From NCBI GenBank assembly GCA_022495995.1, contig JAFEMH010007508.1:1-64000 (forward strand): a DNA stretch of 64,000 nucleotides, in the 5' to 3' direction. The notes under the pieces were generated by a model that saw only the letters and a program-made list of their open reading frames with translations, searched no databases and was not told the DNA's origin. A program made the translations under genes and the position numbers. Every line of letters begins with the position of its first letter. The stretch's first letter is position 1. This stretch comes from Adenophora triphylla var. japonica. Its lineage: Eukaryota; Streptophyta; Magnoliopsida; Asterales; Campanulaceae. Below are positions 23,911 to 34,861 of this stretch, one piece after another.

Positions 23911-23924
23911 CGGCTCTGATACCA
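23911..23924 (-). promoter_or_regulatory. Primer binding site of copia element H
   Basis: Minus strand reads TGGTATCAGAGCCG, the standard initiator-Met tRNA primer site of copia elements, one base beyond the LTR end. Confidence 0.9.
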
Positions 23925-23925
23925 C

Positions 23926-25516
23926 TGTTGGGTTTTGTGGTTACAAACGCAGCGGAAGGCTTAGAAATAACAACAAAACCCTAGCCCTTTAATCTGTCTA
24001 GCATGAAGAGATTAGAAACATGAAATAGAATTTTTCATACCTTAATGCGATTTGTTTGTTCAAAACGGATCTCAAAATTCAACCTTTGAATTTGTTGATG
24101 AGACTTGGATCTTCTTCTTCCTTGTTCAACCTTGGTGACGAATCAACAAACGAGATCTTCAAGCTTTAAGAGATAAAGCAATCTCCCTCTAATGATGATC
24201 CACACGCGAACGAACCAAGAACACTTCTTGTTGGATTGCTAGATGATCCTTCCAATTATTGAAACTCCTTTCAATAATCAATGGTTGTTATGGAATTGAT
24301 TTTGGGACGTTTTGATCTTTGATTCATAATCAAAATCAAGTAATTAGTGTTTCATAAACCCTAATTTTCGTCACATATGGCTGGGGCAAAAGGATTCTAT
24401 TTATACTTGCTATAAATCCCTAACTCTTAGGGAGAAGAGTCCATTTCCAAGCCAAAAACGGGCTTCCAGCGCAGCCAGGACGTGTCGTCCCCAGGGGCAC
24501 GACTCGTGAGCACGACTCATCCCGTAGGGCACGAGTCGTCCCCTATATACAGCTCTCTGATACAGTCGTCCCTTCACAAGGGACGAATTGGGCCAAAAGG
24601 GCATGAGTCGTCCCATGGCAAAGTATCTCACGCTACAAAACGTGCCAGATTTCCAATTTTCAGTTTTCAGCCAGAATCAAATATGCTCTTTGTGTGTGAC
24701 CCAAATAGGAATTATATTTATGTTGGTAGTGAGTCGAAACATCAACCTCACAAGACATAAGTGATTTCTAGCAAACCATTATATCCACCCAATTAATATA
24801 ACATCATAGCTTGATTTTCCCGATAGATCAAATGTCGCAATCCCTTTGTCCACAATGTCCTATTGAACATGAGTCATAGTCCACGTCAACTCATATTGTT
24901 CAATGCTTTTCTCGACTTCGAATATGTTGATAATCCAAGTGCATTTGATCTCTATCAAATCTCTTGAGTATGGCCATATATTTCATCAATACTATTCATC
25001 GAGGGGCCCAAGCAAACATCTCTCTTCATAAGCGAGACAAATCCCGTCTTGACTTATCATTCTTCCCTACAGGAATCCAATCATGCCAATATAGCCCTTA
25101 TTGCTATCCTATTAAAGATAGTGTTAGACTACATCAAACACAACGTTCATCAAGAGAAAGACGATGATAATCTCAGGTACAAAGGATTCAATAACACGAC
25201 TATCATGAGATTTAATCATGAATCATATGGCTATTGACCATGTCATAAATCTCATTGGTAGGTCATGTCCAGTACTTGTTCTCTAGCAAGTACCCATAAG
25301 TGTAATATGCATCACATGCATATAATTATCTCCATGATTATCCATTACCAACTTATACTAGTTATTCACAATAACTAGGGACACAGTTCAATATAATAAA
25401 CAAGTAAACATATAATGAACCAAATAAACTTTCTCTATAATAGATAGTAAAGATGATTACATAACGGCATCGATTATGAGTCATAATAATAATCAGCCTA
25501 GGGCATAACACCAACA
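23926..25516 (-). repeat. 5' LTR of copia element H
   Basis: About 1.59 kb. On the minus strand it starts TGTTGGTGTTATGCCC at 25516 and ends CCCAACA at 23926, next to the primer site. A TATA box (AAGTATAAATAG on minus) lies at 24397-24409. No second LTR is in the window, so H is truncated on the left. It abuts the antisense gene of element C copy 1 at 25517. Confidence 0.82.
24480..24615. promoter_or_regulatory. Palindrome cluster GGGCACGACTCGTG in LTR H
   Basis: At least four related words: GGGCACGACTCGTG (24495-24508), GCACGACTCATCCC (24510-24523), GGGCACGAGTCGTCCCC (24527-24543), GGGCATGAGTCGTCCC (24599-24614). Each is an imperfect inverted repeat around ACGA[C/G]TCGT. They lie 70-220 bp upstream of the H TATA box. 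Confidence 0.65.
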
Positions 25517-26056
25517 CGTAAACCCTACCTCGTCCAGATCTCCCTCGGCCCACAACTTGCTCTCCCTCAACAAAAGCATCTACAATGTTATCCGACATCG
25601 AGGGACCACTCGTACTGGCACCACTTCTTCTTCCCGTCATATTTGCACAAAACCAAGGAAACAATTATCAGCAAAAGCTTCCAAGGCACAGGAAGGATGG
25701 GGAAGAGGAAGATTATCCCTCCTTTTCGTATATACTAAGGCCGAGGAGGGAGCCTTATCCATCAAGGGAGTACGTTCCAGATGGTTCAATGTCAGATAAA
25801 ATAAAATGACGTGAACAATCATCTCGGTCCATCTATGGAACACTACGATGTTTGGGGATCCTGCATCAACTCAATCGATCCTATAATTGCTTGGATAATG
25901 AATGTCTTCTCTTGGGCACCTGTACCTCGTCAACATCTCACCAATTTCTAACAAGTGCACCAAGAACCATGGCCCATTATCTCTTCGATAAACCCTAAGA
26001 TTTCCCTTTTGGTAGCCACGGATAATACTGGGGTTATGTTGCCAAGAACAGGCCAT
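25517..26056 (-). pseudogene. Antisense gene of element C, copy 1 (5' part), spliced, broken
   Basis: Homologue of the plus-strand gene at 47743. Exon 1 (26056-25778, start MACSWQHN) contains 'GPWFLVHLLEIGEMLTRY' and 'SPNIVVFHRWTEMI', matching copy 2 'GPWMMLSLNEIGEILTRY' and 'SPNIVLFHGWSEII'. One in-frame TGA occurs near 25870. An intron of about 135 bp follows, but its donor reads GAACGT and its acceptor GCAA, so both splice sites are lost. Exon 2 (25640-25517) has 'TGRRSGAST' and a Gly/Arg stretch 'VGRGRSGRGR'. It is cut at 25517 by LTR H. The function of the exon 1 domain is unknown; in copy 2 the C-terminus resembles PF04195. Confidence 0.6.
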
Positions 26057-26488
26057 TTCTAAAGTGGGACGAAGGGACAAGAAGGTTCAAGAAAGGGGTC
26101 AATACCAAAAGTTCAAGAAAAGCTTCAAGCTTTCATCAATGGCGGTTTCTCAAGAACCAACACAACCAAACCCAGAAATTACAAGAAAATACAGAAAGCA
26201 GAGAAAATTAAATAGTAGTGAAGAGATTATACCTTAAATCGAAGGATTGACGAAGATCAAACGGACAAATCGAAACGTTTCTGGAAATCTGGGCAACGAA
26301 CTCAAGAATACAAAAGGGGTTTTGAATCTTGTTATTTCTCTCAAATGCAAAGGATGATAAAAGAATAAAATTGTGTTGGGGCTTTGTTTTTATACTTTCA
26401 GATACGGGTCAGATCCGGAGATGAAACGGGTCACAAAAGGGTAATGACGCCGTCCTTGCCCCCAAGCATTAAATACAGTAGTGGGTTC
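26057..26488 (-). promoter_or_regulatory. Leader and promoter of the C copy 1 antisense gene
   Basis: On minus, TATA box AGTATAAAAAC (about 26386-26396) is followed by a CT- and T-rich leader to the ATG at 26056. The same order appears in copy 2 (TATA at 47435). The region ends at the B insertion point. Confidence 0.6.
26484..26488 (+). repeat. Left target-site duplication of element B (GGTTC)
   Basis: GGTTC immediately before the LTR. The same five bases follow the other LTR at 42282-42286. Confidence 0.9.
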
Positions 26489-26903
26489 TGAACATATACC
26501 CCGTTCGCATGCAAATGCATGGGAAGTTTGAAAATGGTTTTATAAAATGAGACAGAACATATGAGCGCGATTTAGAAAACAAGAGAGTCGCCACTCCATT
26601 TTTTAAGAAGGAAAACTTCGAAAAACCTTTTAAAAGAGAGAAGAATGAGTTCGGGGGTCAGGTTACGTTTTGGAAAGAACAAAGAGTTCACCCAAAATGC
26701 CTCATAAAGAGTATTTCTAATCTAACATCCATTAAATTCAACAAGTGTGTGCCATGTGTGAGACAAGAGAGATAAAATGCTTATCTATTAATAAGATGAG
26801 ATAATTACAACTTGTGAACCACTTTGGGCGGGGGCCAAATCCCGATTACAAGATTAATAGGAACAGATTACAACTGAAAAATAACCTCTACAAGTGGCCA
26901 GGT

Positions 26904-26953
26904 GTGTCGCACGACACAGGGCCTGGTCTGGCTAGGTTTGTCGCATGACACAG
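26904..26953. promoter_or_regulatory. Palindrome pair GTGTCGCACGACAC in B 3' LTR
   Basis: GTGTCGCACGACAC at 26904-26917, a 6-bp inverted repeat around CA, and TTGTCGCATGACAC about 20 bp on. The copies in the 5' LTR are at about 41338-41386. Confidence 0.7.
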
Positions 26954-27544
26954 AGAGCCATTTGCAGAGCTTTTACGAAGTTTACTTACAGAAGAAACAA
27001 GGTAACAAAGAAATCAAATAATACCACACATGCATCTTAGAAATCACAGAGATCACAATTATCAGCCAAGAGAGCATGAATATGAGTGATCCATACTCAT
27101 CTTGGTGAACAAGTAAAACATATCATAATTACTCAATAATAAGAATTAAACATGCAAAATAAATGGATGATGCCCCAGAATCTGAGAATAGAACACCACA
27201 TCTATGATCAAACTATACACTAATCATAAGTTGAGCACATAGAATGCAAAAGAGAGAGGAAGAGAAAGGAAAAGAGAGAAAGGGTGTCACCTTTGTAGAC
27301 CACAATTTCTATACCAAGTTAGGTATAGAAAGCTTCAGATTCAGCACTAGAATCCAATATCCAACTCAGATGGATTCTTACATTGCTAATGTGTGTGTGG
27401 TATAGAATTGTATTTGCTTGTGTGTGAGAGAGAGAGAATTGTGTGTGTGAGCTGTGATTTTGGCAGAGTGACGCAAAGACTTGTCAAAAAGGCTCCTGAA
27501 ATGAGAGGAGGAAGCTCTAATTTATAGGCTCCTGAAAATGGCAT

Positions 27545-27605
27545 AGTGTTTCGCACGACAGAGGTTGTGCATTTTTCATGGCATGCTCTGTCACACGGTA
27601 CAATG
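27545..27605. promoter_or_regulatory. Palindrome pair upstream of TATA in B 3' LTR
   Basis: GTGTTTCGCACGACAG and CTCTGTCACACGGTAC lie 20-80 bp upstream, on minus, of the LTR TATA box at 27515-27528. The 5' LTR repeats the arrangement at about 41995-42055. Confidence 0.6.
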
Positions 27606-27833
27606 AGCCACAACTGCTTTTGGTGCCAAATAACTGCCCAGGAACCTTCTTAAGTAATTCCCCATAGGTCCAAATGCATGGATAAATGCCCTATATGTAC
27701 TTCTTTGGTAGAAAACTTTTGAAAAGTCCTCGAAAGCCTCGAAATAAAATGTAAATGTCCCAAAATGCCCCTAGTGCACTTTTATTATATAAAAGGCACT
27801 GTACGGGTCACGAGTTGGATTGGGGTACTCACA

Positions 27834-27846
27834 GTAGCCCCTCGGC
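27834..27846 (-). promoter_or_regulatory. Polypurine tract of element B
   Basis: Minus strand reads GCCGAGGGGCTAC directly before the LTR start TGTGAG. Element F has the equivalent GCCGAGGGGATC. Confidence 0.75.
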
Positions 27847-28049
27847 AATGTCACATATGGAAGAAGTGGGGTTGTCGACAAGAAAGGATCACAAGCCTAA
27901 CGAGCGGCTGGTGGGAAAAAAGAAAGACCAAAGTGGTCAAATGGCTGGATCTTTTAAGAAAGGATTCCTATGTATCCCTAAGAGGGAATCAAGCGGGATC
28001 GTAGTTCAAGCAAGTGAGAACGTGTGGTGTCTCAAACCAAAGTGGTATA

Positions 28050-28360
28050 GATGACTATTATGGGGAAGTCGCCCGAAAGTTTGACTATTATGGGGAAGTC
28101 GCCCGAAAGTTTGACTATTATGGGGAACTCGCCCGAAAGTTTGACTATTATGGGGAATTCGCCCGAAAGTTTGACTATTATGGGGAAGTCGCCCGAATGT
28201 TTGACTATTATGGGGAGTCGCCTGAAAATTTGACTATTATGGGAAAGTCGCCCGAAAATTTGACTATTATGGGGAAGTCGTCCGAATGTTTGACTTTTAT
28301 GGGGAAGTAGCCCAAAAGTTTGACTATTATAAGGAAGTCGCCCGAAAATTTGACTATTAA
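28050..28360. repeat. 30-bp minisatellite in the 3' untranslated region of B
   Basis: About ten tandem units of exactly or nearly 30 bp (TTGACTATTATGGGGAAGTC plus GCCCGAAAGT). Because 30 is a multiple of three, several frames on both strands stay open, producing repeat 'proteins' such as DYYGEVARKF; these are not genes. Confidence 0.93.
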
Positions 28361-28418
28361 GATATAGACAAGAAAAGGTCAAGCTTATAGGCACTTTGCT
28401 CGAGCTTTCATAGGTGTC

Positions 28419-28781
28419 ATGGGCATGATTCATCAGCTGCAGAAGGGCATAAAGTACTGGAAGAATCAATGCAAGTCTCAGGGCTCGGTGAACGTCTCTC
28501 CTCCAGGTCAGCCAAAGAGGAAGAATGGTCGATTTGATGGGAGTACTAGCGAATCGAGGATTCGGACCAAGAATCCATCTGTGACTCTGTCCAGCTCCAG
28601 TGATGATGATGAGACTGATTCAGCCGATCCTTATGAGCTCAATTCCACTATTGTTGATGAGGTTGGTGAGTATTATTGCGTGGAGACTGAGGCATATCAG
28701 GCTCCTTCAGACGATCCAGATGAGTTCGAGGAGGATGAGGAGGGTGATGATGGTGATGAGGAGGAGGAGGAGTCAGAGTAG
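28419..28781 (+). CDS. Antisense acidic ORF of element B, function unknown
   Basis: 120 codons from ATG 28419 (or the ATG two codons on), on the strand opposite to gag-pol. The N-terminus is basic and Gln/Lys-rich ('HQLQKGIKYWKNQCKSQGS'), with a short basic tract PKRKNGR. The middle is Ser-rich with 'SSSSDDDETDSAD', and the last 30 residues are almost all Asp/Glu. A T-rich tail with AT-rich stretches follows. I recognise no family. An acidic tail with a basic patch could suit a chromatin or nuclear protein (inference). It may be the last exon of a longer antisense transcript, because the frame is closed just upstream by a TAG within sequence next to the minisatellite. Confidence 0.5.
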   Translation: MGMIHQLQKGIKYWKNQCKSQGSVNVSPPGQPKRKNGRFDGSTSESRIRTKNPSVTLSSSSDDDETDSADPYELNSTIVDEVGEYYCVETEAYQAPSDDPDEFEEDEEGDDGDEEEEESE

Positions 28782-29349
28782 TCCCCATGATCAGATTGTG
28801 ACCATTTGATTATTGTACCTTGTGGGAAAAGCAACACTCTAAACATTTTTATTTTTATTCATTTGACTATGTTACTTTTAGACATGTTACTTTATTATGC
28901 ACATCTTTGTATTTGAACTTGGTCATTGTTAGCCATCTCTTTTGAAAATGAAAATGAGATGATGATTATATGGGGTGATTGGTTTATGGATTTATGGTTT
29001 ATATGGTTTGTATATGTATGTATGATGTATGGCCAAGTAAATCCTTATCCCATGCGTTTGCAAAATGGATGGGTGATATGTTGCAGCATAAACAAGTCAG
29101 GGACGTACCCTAGTGAGTGCAGATTGCAGCAATTTTGTTGCTGTCTGATGGTGGCAATGTGTGTCGCACGACACAGGACAACAGGTGGAAAATTGTGTCG
29201 CACGACTAAGATAGACCACTGACAGGTTTCTTCTTAACCAAACTGCAAATTTATTTCAAGACGACACCTTTTCCTAGGATAAGAATATCAGCAGCCCCAA
29301 GTGGAGCAAACAACAACTTCAGCATCAAAGATCGAGACTTTAAGTCATA
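28782..29349. other. Spacer of element B between the two antisense ORFs
   Basis: T-rich, no coding signal. Contains two palindrome words: GTGTCGCACGACAC (29161-29174) and GTGTCGCACGACTA (about 29195-29208). Confidence 0.5.
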
Positions 29350-30921
29350 ATGGAGCATTACAACAAAGAAATTGCTTCCCGAGAGTATCAATTTAAACAA
29401 GACATCATTGAACTCATGCGCTTCCACCAAAGTCAACATCGGAAACTCATTGACAAAAGATATGGCATGCCCTGTATCTGGTCTCTGAAAGATTGGAGGA
29501 TTGATTGGGATTTGCTTCGAGTTGCTTCGTGCTTCTGGGATACTGAGTGACACGTGTTCACATTATCGTACAATGACTTGACACCGACAATGGAAGACTT
29601 TCGAGCACTGATAGGTCTGACGGAGTCAAAGACCATAGCATTCCCATGAGACATACGGTCAGTTATAGAGCAGTTATCCGACTTCCTGAGATTATCAGCA
29701 GATCAGGTATCACACATGATTATTGATGACAGATTTGTAGATTTGACCCGGATGGATAGATTGAGTCTATCCAGTCCCGAGCTATTTCAGCTGTCCACAT
29801 CTCTAGATACATTTATGCTGCTTACTTTGTCGGCCCATTATTTATGTGGATACATCAGAGTTTGTCCGGGTACACTGCTAGAGATTGTCAGACAGCTTAG
29901 AGGTGATCGAGGTGTCGACATTCGCCACATCCAGTCTGGACAGGGAGAGAGGGATATCGTACCACTACTGTTGACTGAGACATACCATGGTATTGATAGA
30001 CTGGCAGGAGGATCTAAGTTCATGGGTGCAGGCAGCCCCAAATTACTGTCTTTATGGCTTTCCGAGAGATTACGACTGATCATGCCATTACCTGAGGGGC
30101 AGACAGCAATGCCTTGGGTGACAGGGCAGCACAGGGTATTGAGAGATGCAGTTTCTGATAGTTAGCAAATGAGACTGACTCAATATGAGACTGTTGATCA
30201 ATGCTTTTGGATCCCAGAGGGGAGACTACAGACCATGAGAGATGTTCAAGATGGATCAGTGATAGTCAGGCTGCCAGGATTGTATGTATCATCTTTTTGT
30301 ATCCCGTCTTTGGTGAGCAGACAGTAGGGATATCCACATCAGATTGTCAGGACCTTGAGAGAGAAATTGATGACTGATACCATTTCGATGAGTATGACCG
30401 AGCCCCAGTCTGTGCAGTTCTTCGGTAGATCTTTTTTGGAGGGTTTCTTTCCCACACATACACTACTTCGCCAGACTCGGGGTATCACTTTCTTGACCAC
30501 GGAATATCTGATCTGGTATGAGGATCAACGTGGTCCGGTGCAGTTGATGATAGAGGCTCGTCATCGAGAATACCTTGGGGCAGACTATCCGACTAGTCAA
30601 TCATTCAGAGATGTAGAGACCAAGGGGAACCCAGATGACATTACTGGTGATGTTGTAGAGGATTATAAGAGGCAAGAGAGCCAAAGTGATGCTTTGAGAA
30701 ATGATCCTGAGGTGATAGCACGCAAAGCAGCCTTGAGGTAGGAGAGAGCTGCTAGGGCAGTTTTGAGGGCTACTGGACTGATTGACCCACCGGCTCACAC
30801 GATACCTGAGCCAGGACGAGCTCAGACTGACCTATTTGATATTCCTAGGCCAAGGACCTCCCAGGGACCAAGAAAGAGGAAGAACAGAGATTCTAGTTCG
30901 GGAGCGGGAACGAGTACCTAG
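29350..30921 (+). pseudogene. Antisense plant-mobile-domain-like gene of element B, five nonsense codons
   Basis: One plus-strand frame runs from ATG 29350 to TAG 30919-30921 (523 codons) with no frameshift but five in-frame stops: TGA 29548, TGA 29647, TAG 30163, TAG 30325, TAG 30739. The N-terminal part has 'WRIDWDLLRVASCFWD', 'HVFTLSYNDLTPTMEDFRAL' and 'YIRVCPGTLLEIVRQL', a pattern I associate with the plant mobile domain (PMD) found in MAIN-like proteins and transposons. The C-terminus is basic (GPRKRKNRDSSS), a possible nuclear localisation signal. It lies between integrase and the 3' LTR, antisense to gag-pol, the place where Tat elements are known to carry extra ORFs. Confidence 0.68.
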
Positions 30922-31502
30922 ATGCTTATCTGAGATATGAGACCCTTTTGTGAGACAGAAGACACTTTTCTGAGAAATCAGCATCTCTCAATTGCCATTG
31001 CAGACACAAATAGATATTTAGGATTTTGAAAGTTCCAATTTAATTCGCAGCAGGTTATATGAGTCGGGAGTAGACCGCGCTTGAACTCATCAAAAATTAT
31101 ATTAACTTGTAGTGATTCGTGAATAGTTTTCGAGTTGTAATCAAGACACATCTTAGTATTTGAATGCACTTTTGTTGACAAGATTTGGTATTTTTATTGT
31201 ATTTTAGATCGAACCACAAGTGGTTGCCTACGTTCCCCTTTTACAAAGAGAACTAAGGGACTCAGGTCTCCGTAGTTCGACTCAATTATTTTGGTGTGTT
31301 TTTAAGAAAGGAAAGATAGAAGAGGGACATGGTGCAACCCTATTTTTTACCTAAATTGCCCCTTATTAGAGTTTTCAGTCAAGTTGGGTATATTCTTTTA
31401 GCACTGGGAGCACCCTATTTTTTGCATGGACTACCTTTTGGAAGGTTTTCAGTCTCATCTGGAACAATTTTTTTATTTTTTTTAATAGAGGGGAGGACTC
31501 GA
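30922..31502. other. Spacer of element B between antisense gene and integrase
   Basis: No coding signal recognised. Confidence 0.5.
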
Positions 31503-32669
31503 TTAGACGTAGTAACGTCGCAGCTTGTCGCTGTTGACCGGGTGTATGAACGGATTTCCATCCAAATCTATCAATTCCATAGCTCCTCCAGAGAAGATTT
31601 TCTTTACCACGAACGGACCAACCCAAACAGGTGCCCACGTGCCCAAAGAACTACTTTGATTCGATAGCTTCATTTTTAGAACCAAGTCACCAACTTTGTT
31701 GTCCCGAGGCTTCACTTTCTTGTCAAATGCATGAGCCATTCTCCTTTGATAAGCCCGAGTATGCTCCATAGCCTTTAGTCTGCGCTCATCGAGCAGTGCG
31801 AACTCATTGTATCAACTCTGAAGCCAGTCGATCTCATTAACTTCATTTTCAAGCACAACTCTAAGAGACGGAATCTCTAACTCGATAGGCATAACAGCTT
31901 CCATTCCATAAGTCAGGGCATACAGAGTTTCACCGGTAGCAGTTCGAATCGAAGTACGATATCCCCACAATGTTAAATAAAGCTTTTCTGGCCAATCTCG
32001 ACCTCGTTCAGCCATTTTCTTGATAATCCTTTCAAGGTTTTTATTTGCAGCCTCTACAGCACCATTGGTCTGTGGTCTATATGGCGATGACTTGTGGCGT
32101 TTAACCCTGAATCCTGTAAGCAACCGATCAGCCTCTCCTTCAAAGTGAGATCCATTATCAAATATAATCTCATTCGGGACTCCATATCGGCAGAAGATTT
32201 GTTCCTTTATGAAACGAGCAACCTTCTTGGCAGTAAGAACTTTGTAAGACGCAGCCTCAACCCATTTTGTGAAATAGTCTACGGCAACCAAAACGAACGA
32301 GTGTCCATTGCTACCTAGAGCAATTTTCCCAATCACATCTATTCCCCAAGTTGTAAAAGGCCATCGATTCATCATAAAATACAAGTCATGAGGAGGTATA
32401 TGATTCAAATTGGAGAAATGCTGGCACTTGTCGCAAGTTCGTACAAACTGGATGCAGTCTGTCTCCATTGTAATCCAAAAGTAACCCAATTTGATGATAT
32501 TGTGCATTAAAGAGCGAGCATTCATATGTGATCCACAGGCACCATAATGAACAACTTCCATCACTGTTTTAGCTTTATCTTTACTGATACAAAGCAAGAG
32601 TGGACATCCTTCCCTTTTCTTCCACAATTCATCTCCAAGTATAACATATTGCGCAGATAGTCTTTTCAA
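31503..32669 (-). pseudogene. Integrase of element B with GPY/F-like tail
   Basis: Integrase inserts the DNA copy into the genome. The piece at 32669-31812 has a zinc-binding region (H...H, 'CDKCQHFSNL'), then the catalytic core: Asp in 'WGIDVIG', Asp in 'IIFDNGSHF', Glu in 'TNGAVEAANKNLERI', so the D-D-E triad is present. The piece at 31769-31503 carries 'FDKKVKPRDNKVGDLVLK' and 'GTWAPVWVGPFVV', a GPY/F-like C-terminal domain. The two are separated by an in-frame TGA near 31811. No chromodomain follows, which fits Tat rather than a chromovirus. Confidence 0.9.
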
Positions 32670-33771
32670 AGCTTGTAGACTCTTAGCTCGGATACCCTTT
32701 TGTAAGTTACCCTCTTCATCAACTGGAAATGATGTTTCACCATGCTTGAGAAACTAAAAGATCTAACTATACCAAGGCTCATTGATAGTTTCAACCTCAA
32801 TTTCGCAACAGTAAGCCGGATTCTCTCGTCTTCCAACTCTGAATGGCTTAATTGATTTACCCTCCGGTATTTCCACCAAAGAAGCCAAGGTAGCCAACTG
32901 ATCAGCCTGCCCTTTGATCGCTTTTCGAGGAATAATTGCCATCAATTTTCATTAGCAATTTGCCAATGCATTAGCAAACCTGTTTCTATCCCGCGGCAAG
33001 AAATGGAATGTCACTTCTTTAAACTGACTAATGAGATCTTCCATGTAAGAATGGTACTTCTGGAGATAAGGATCCACCGTCTTCCACCTATTGGAAACTT
33101 GGTTGATTATTAGCTGAGAATCACCAAACATTTCTAGTTCCCCTATATTTCATTCGAGAGCAGCCTCAAGACTGGCTATACAGGCTTCATACTCGGCCAC
33201 ATTGTTGGTAACTGAAAAGTTCAATTTGATGGCAATAAGAGTGTGCATATCGTTCGGATCTACCAAAACCATGCCAATACCATTACCCCTTTTGTTTGCC
33301 GCACCATCGAAGAATAATTGACATCAATTTAATTTTTCCACCATAAAGATTCCCTCATTTGGAAACTGGAGATCTAGTCTACGAACTTTGGTACTAGGAG
33401 AGTCTACCAACTTATCAGCCTGCCCTTTGATCGCTTTCCGAGTCACATACTTGATATCAAATTCCGCCAGAAAGAAGGTCCACTAGGCGAGCCTTATGGA
33501 TAGATTGCATCTGTTACTGTGAAATAAGAACTTGATCGGATCCCATTTCGAAACCAGATGTACCGTATGAGACAACATATAATGCTTCAACTTTCCAACA
33601 ACCCAAACCAAAGTTGTACGTGTCTTTTCTAGAGTTGATTAGTTCAATTCATTTCCTTGGAGCTTACGACTGACAAAGTAGATTGCATTCTCCACTCTCG
33701 AGTCCTTCTTCTCTTGCGCCAACATAGCTCCAACGGATGTATCTGTTACTGTCAAGTACAAAAGCAAAGGC
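32670..33771 (-). pseudogene. RNase H region of element B, degenerate
   Basis: Several broken minus-strand frames. 'LFFDGAANKRGNGIGMVLV' and 'NNVAEYEACIASLEAALE' with 'MFGDSQLIINQVSNRW' (about 33320-33080) form an RNase H domain of the archaeal-like type that Tat elements carry in addition to the usual one. The open piece 32945-32763 contains 'KGQADQLATLASLVEIPEG', the usual linker towards integrase. Remnants of the first RNase H lie nearer RT, around 33720-33500. Confidence 0.7.
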
Positions 33772-34857
33772 TTACTCCAATGTGGTGGATAGAGGATGGG
33801 TGATTGACAAGATAGGATTTAATCCTTCAAAGGCTATCTGACACTCTTCATTCCTAACCACTTCTTTGTTCTTTTTCAACAACTTGAAGATTGGCTCACA
33901 CATTGAGATCAACTGATTAACAAACCAACTGATGTATTGCAAGCGGCCCATAAAACCTTTCACCTCGGACACAGTTCTAGGTGGCTTCATCTCAATGATG
34001 GATTTGATCTTTCTCGGGTCAGCCTCAATACCACGCTCGGTGACCTTATATCCCAGGAATTTGCCACGGACAACTCCGAAGGTGCACTTGGTCTGGTTCA
34101 ACCTCATGGAATGTTCTCGCAATCTGTTGAAGAACTTTCTCAAATCAACCAAATGTTGTCCATCTGATCCCTTGGAATGGATAATCATGTCGTCGACATA
34201 TACTTCAATCTCTTTGTGAATCATATCATGAAATAGAGTGGTAACAACTCTTTGATAAGTAGCACCAACATTTTTTAACCCGAACAGCATCACTGTATAA
34301 TAATAAGTATGCCACGAAATGGTAAACTCCGTCTTTTCTTGATCCACCTCGGCCATCTTAATCTGATTGTACCTGGCGAAACCATCAACGAAAGACTTGA
34401 CTTCATAATTCATAGTTGCATCCACGAGCATATCTATGTTCGGTAGAGGGAAATCATCCTTGGGACTAGCTTTGTTGAGATCTCGGAAATCCACACAAAC
34501 ACGAATCTTTCCATTCGATTTGGTGATTGTCACGATATTCGCGAGACAAGTCGGATATTCGATCACTTTAATGAAGCTTACTCGCAGAAGTTTCTCGATT
34601 TCCTCTTTAACTTGCAAAGACCACTCGAGTTTAATCTGTCGCAGCTTTTGTTTGACAGGCTTAGCATCTGCGTCCAATGGTATCCAATGCTCCACTATAG
34701 ACGTATTCAATCCTGGTATATCCTTATAAGACCAAGAAAAGACATCCACAAATTCCCTGAGCAATTTAAAAAGGGCTTCGCGCTCGACTCCGGAGAAGAA
34801 ACTACCAATCTGCGTCTCTTTAGGCTCCTCGGCTGTTCCCAAATTCACCGTAGTCAA
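33772..34857 (-). CDS. Reverse transcriptase of element B (gypsy/Tat)
   Basis: 361 codons open. Contains 'FVDVFSWSYKDIPG', 'IPLDADAKPVKQKLRQ', 'KVIEYPTCLANIVTI', 'GKIRVCVDFRDLNKASPKD', 'DGFARYNQIKMAEVDQEKT' and the catalytic 'EVYVDDMIIHSK', then 'NQTKCTFGVVRGKFLGYKV' and 'EADPRKIKSI'. The FGLKN and YVDD boxes are gypsy-type. It uses a tRNA primer to copy element RNA. The domain looks nearly complete, with a stop near the RT/RNase H boundary, so it may be the best-preserved pol domain of B. Confidence 0.88.
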   Translation of the reverse strand: MTTVNLGTAEEPKETQIGSFFSGVEREALFKLLREFVDVFSWSYKDIPGLNTSIVEHWIPLDADAKPVKQKLRQIKLEWSLQVKEEIEKLLRVSFIKVIEYPTCLANIVTITKSNGKIRVCVDFRDLNKASPKDDFPLPNIDMLVDATMNYEVKSFVDGFARYNQIKMAEVDQEKTEFTISWHTYYYTVMLFGLKNVGATYQRVVTTLFHDMIHKEIEVYVDDMIIHSKGSDGQHLVDLRKFFNRLREHSMRLNQTKCTFGVVRGKFLGYKVTERGIEADPRKIKSIIEMKPPRTVSEVKGFMGRLQYISWFVNQLISMCEPIFKLLKKNKEVVRNEECQIAFEGLNPILSITHPLSTTLE

Positions 34858-34861
34858 TACC

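Larger units (their letters stand above)
26489..27833 (-). repeat. 3' LTR of element B
   Basis: Minus orientation, starting TGTGAGTACC at 27833 and ending TATGTTCA at 26489. Nearly co-linear with 40921-42281. A TATA box (CCTATAAATTAGAG on minus) lies at 27515-27528. The landmark GAGTCGCCACTCC...GGGGGTCAGGTTACG is at 26585-26735. Confidence 0.93.

Noticed and set aside
23911..23924. Possible initiator tRNA gene fragment
   Set aside because: Only the 3'-end complement is present and it abuts an LTR end, so it is a primer binding site.
28050..28360. CRISPR-like array
   Set aside because: Units are contiguous with no unique spacers, and the context is a plant retrotransposon.
28014..28469. Repeat proteins on both strands (DYYGEVARKF-like and IVKLSGDFPI-like)
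   Set aside because: They are the 30-bp minisatellite read in frame; open only because the unit is a multiple of three.
31329..31667. 112-codon plus ORF near the integrase end of B
   Set aside because: Overlaps the GPY/F-like integrase tail on minus; no recognisable protein.
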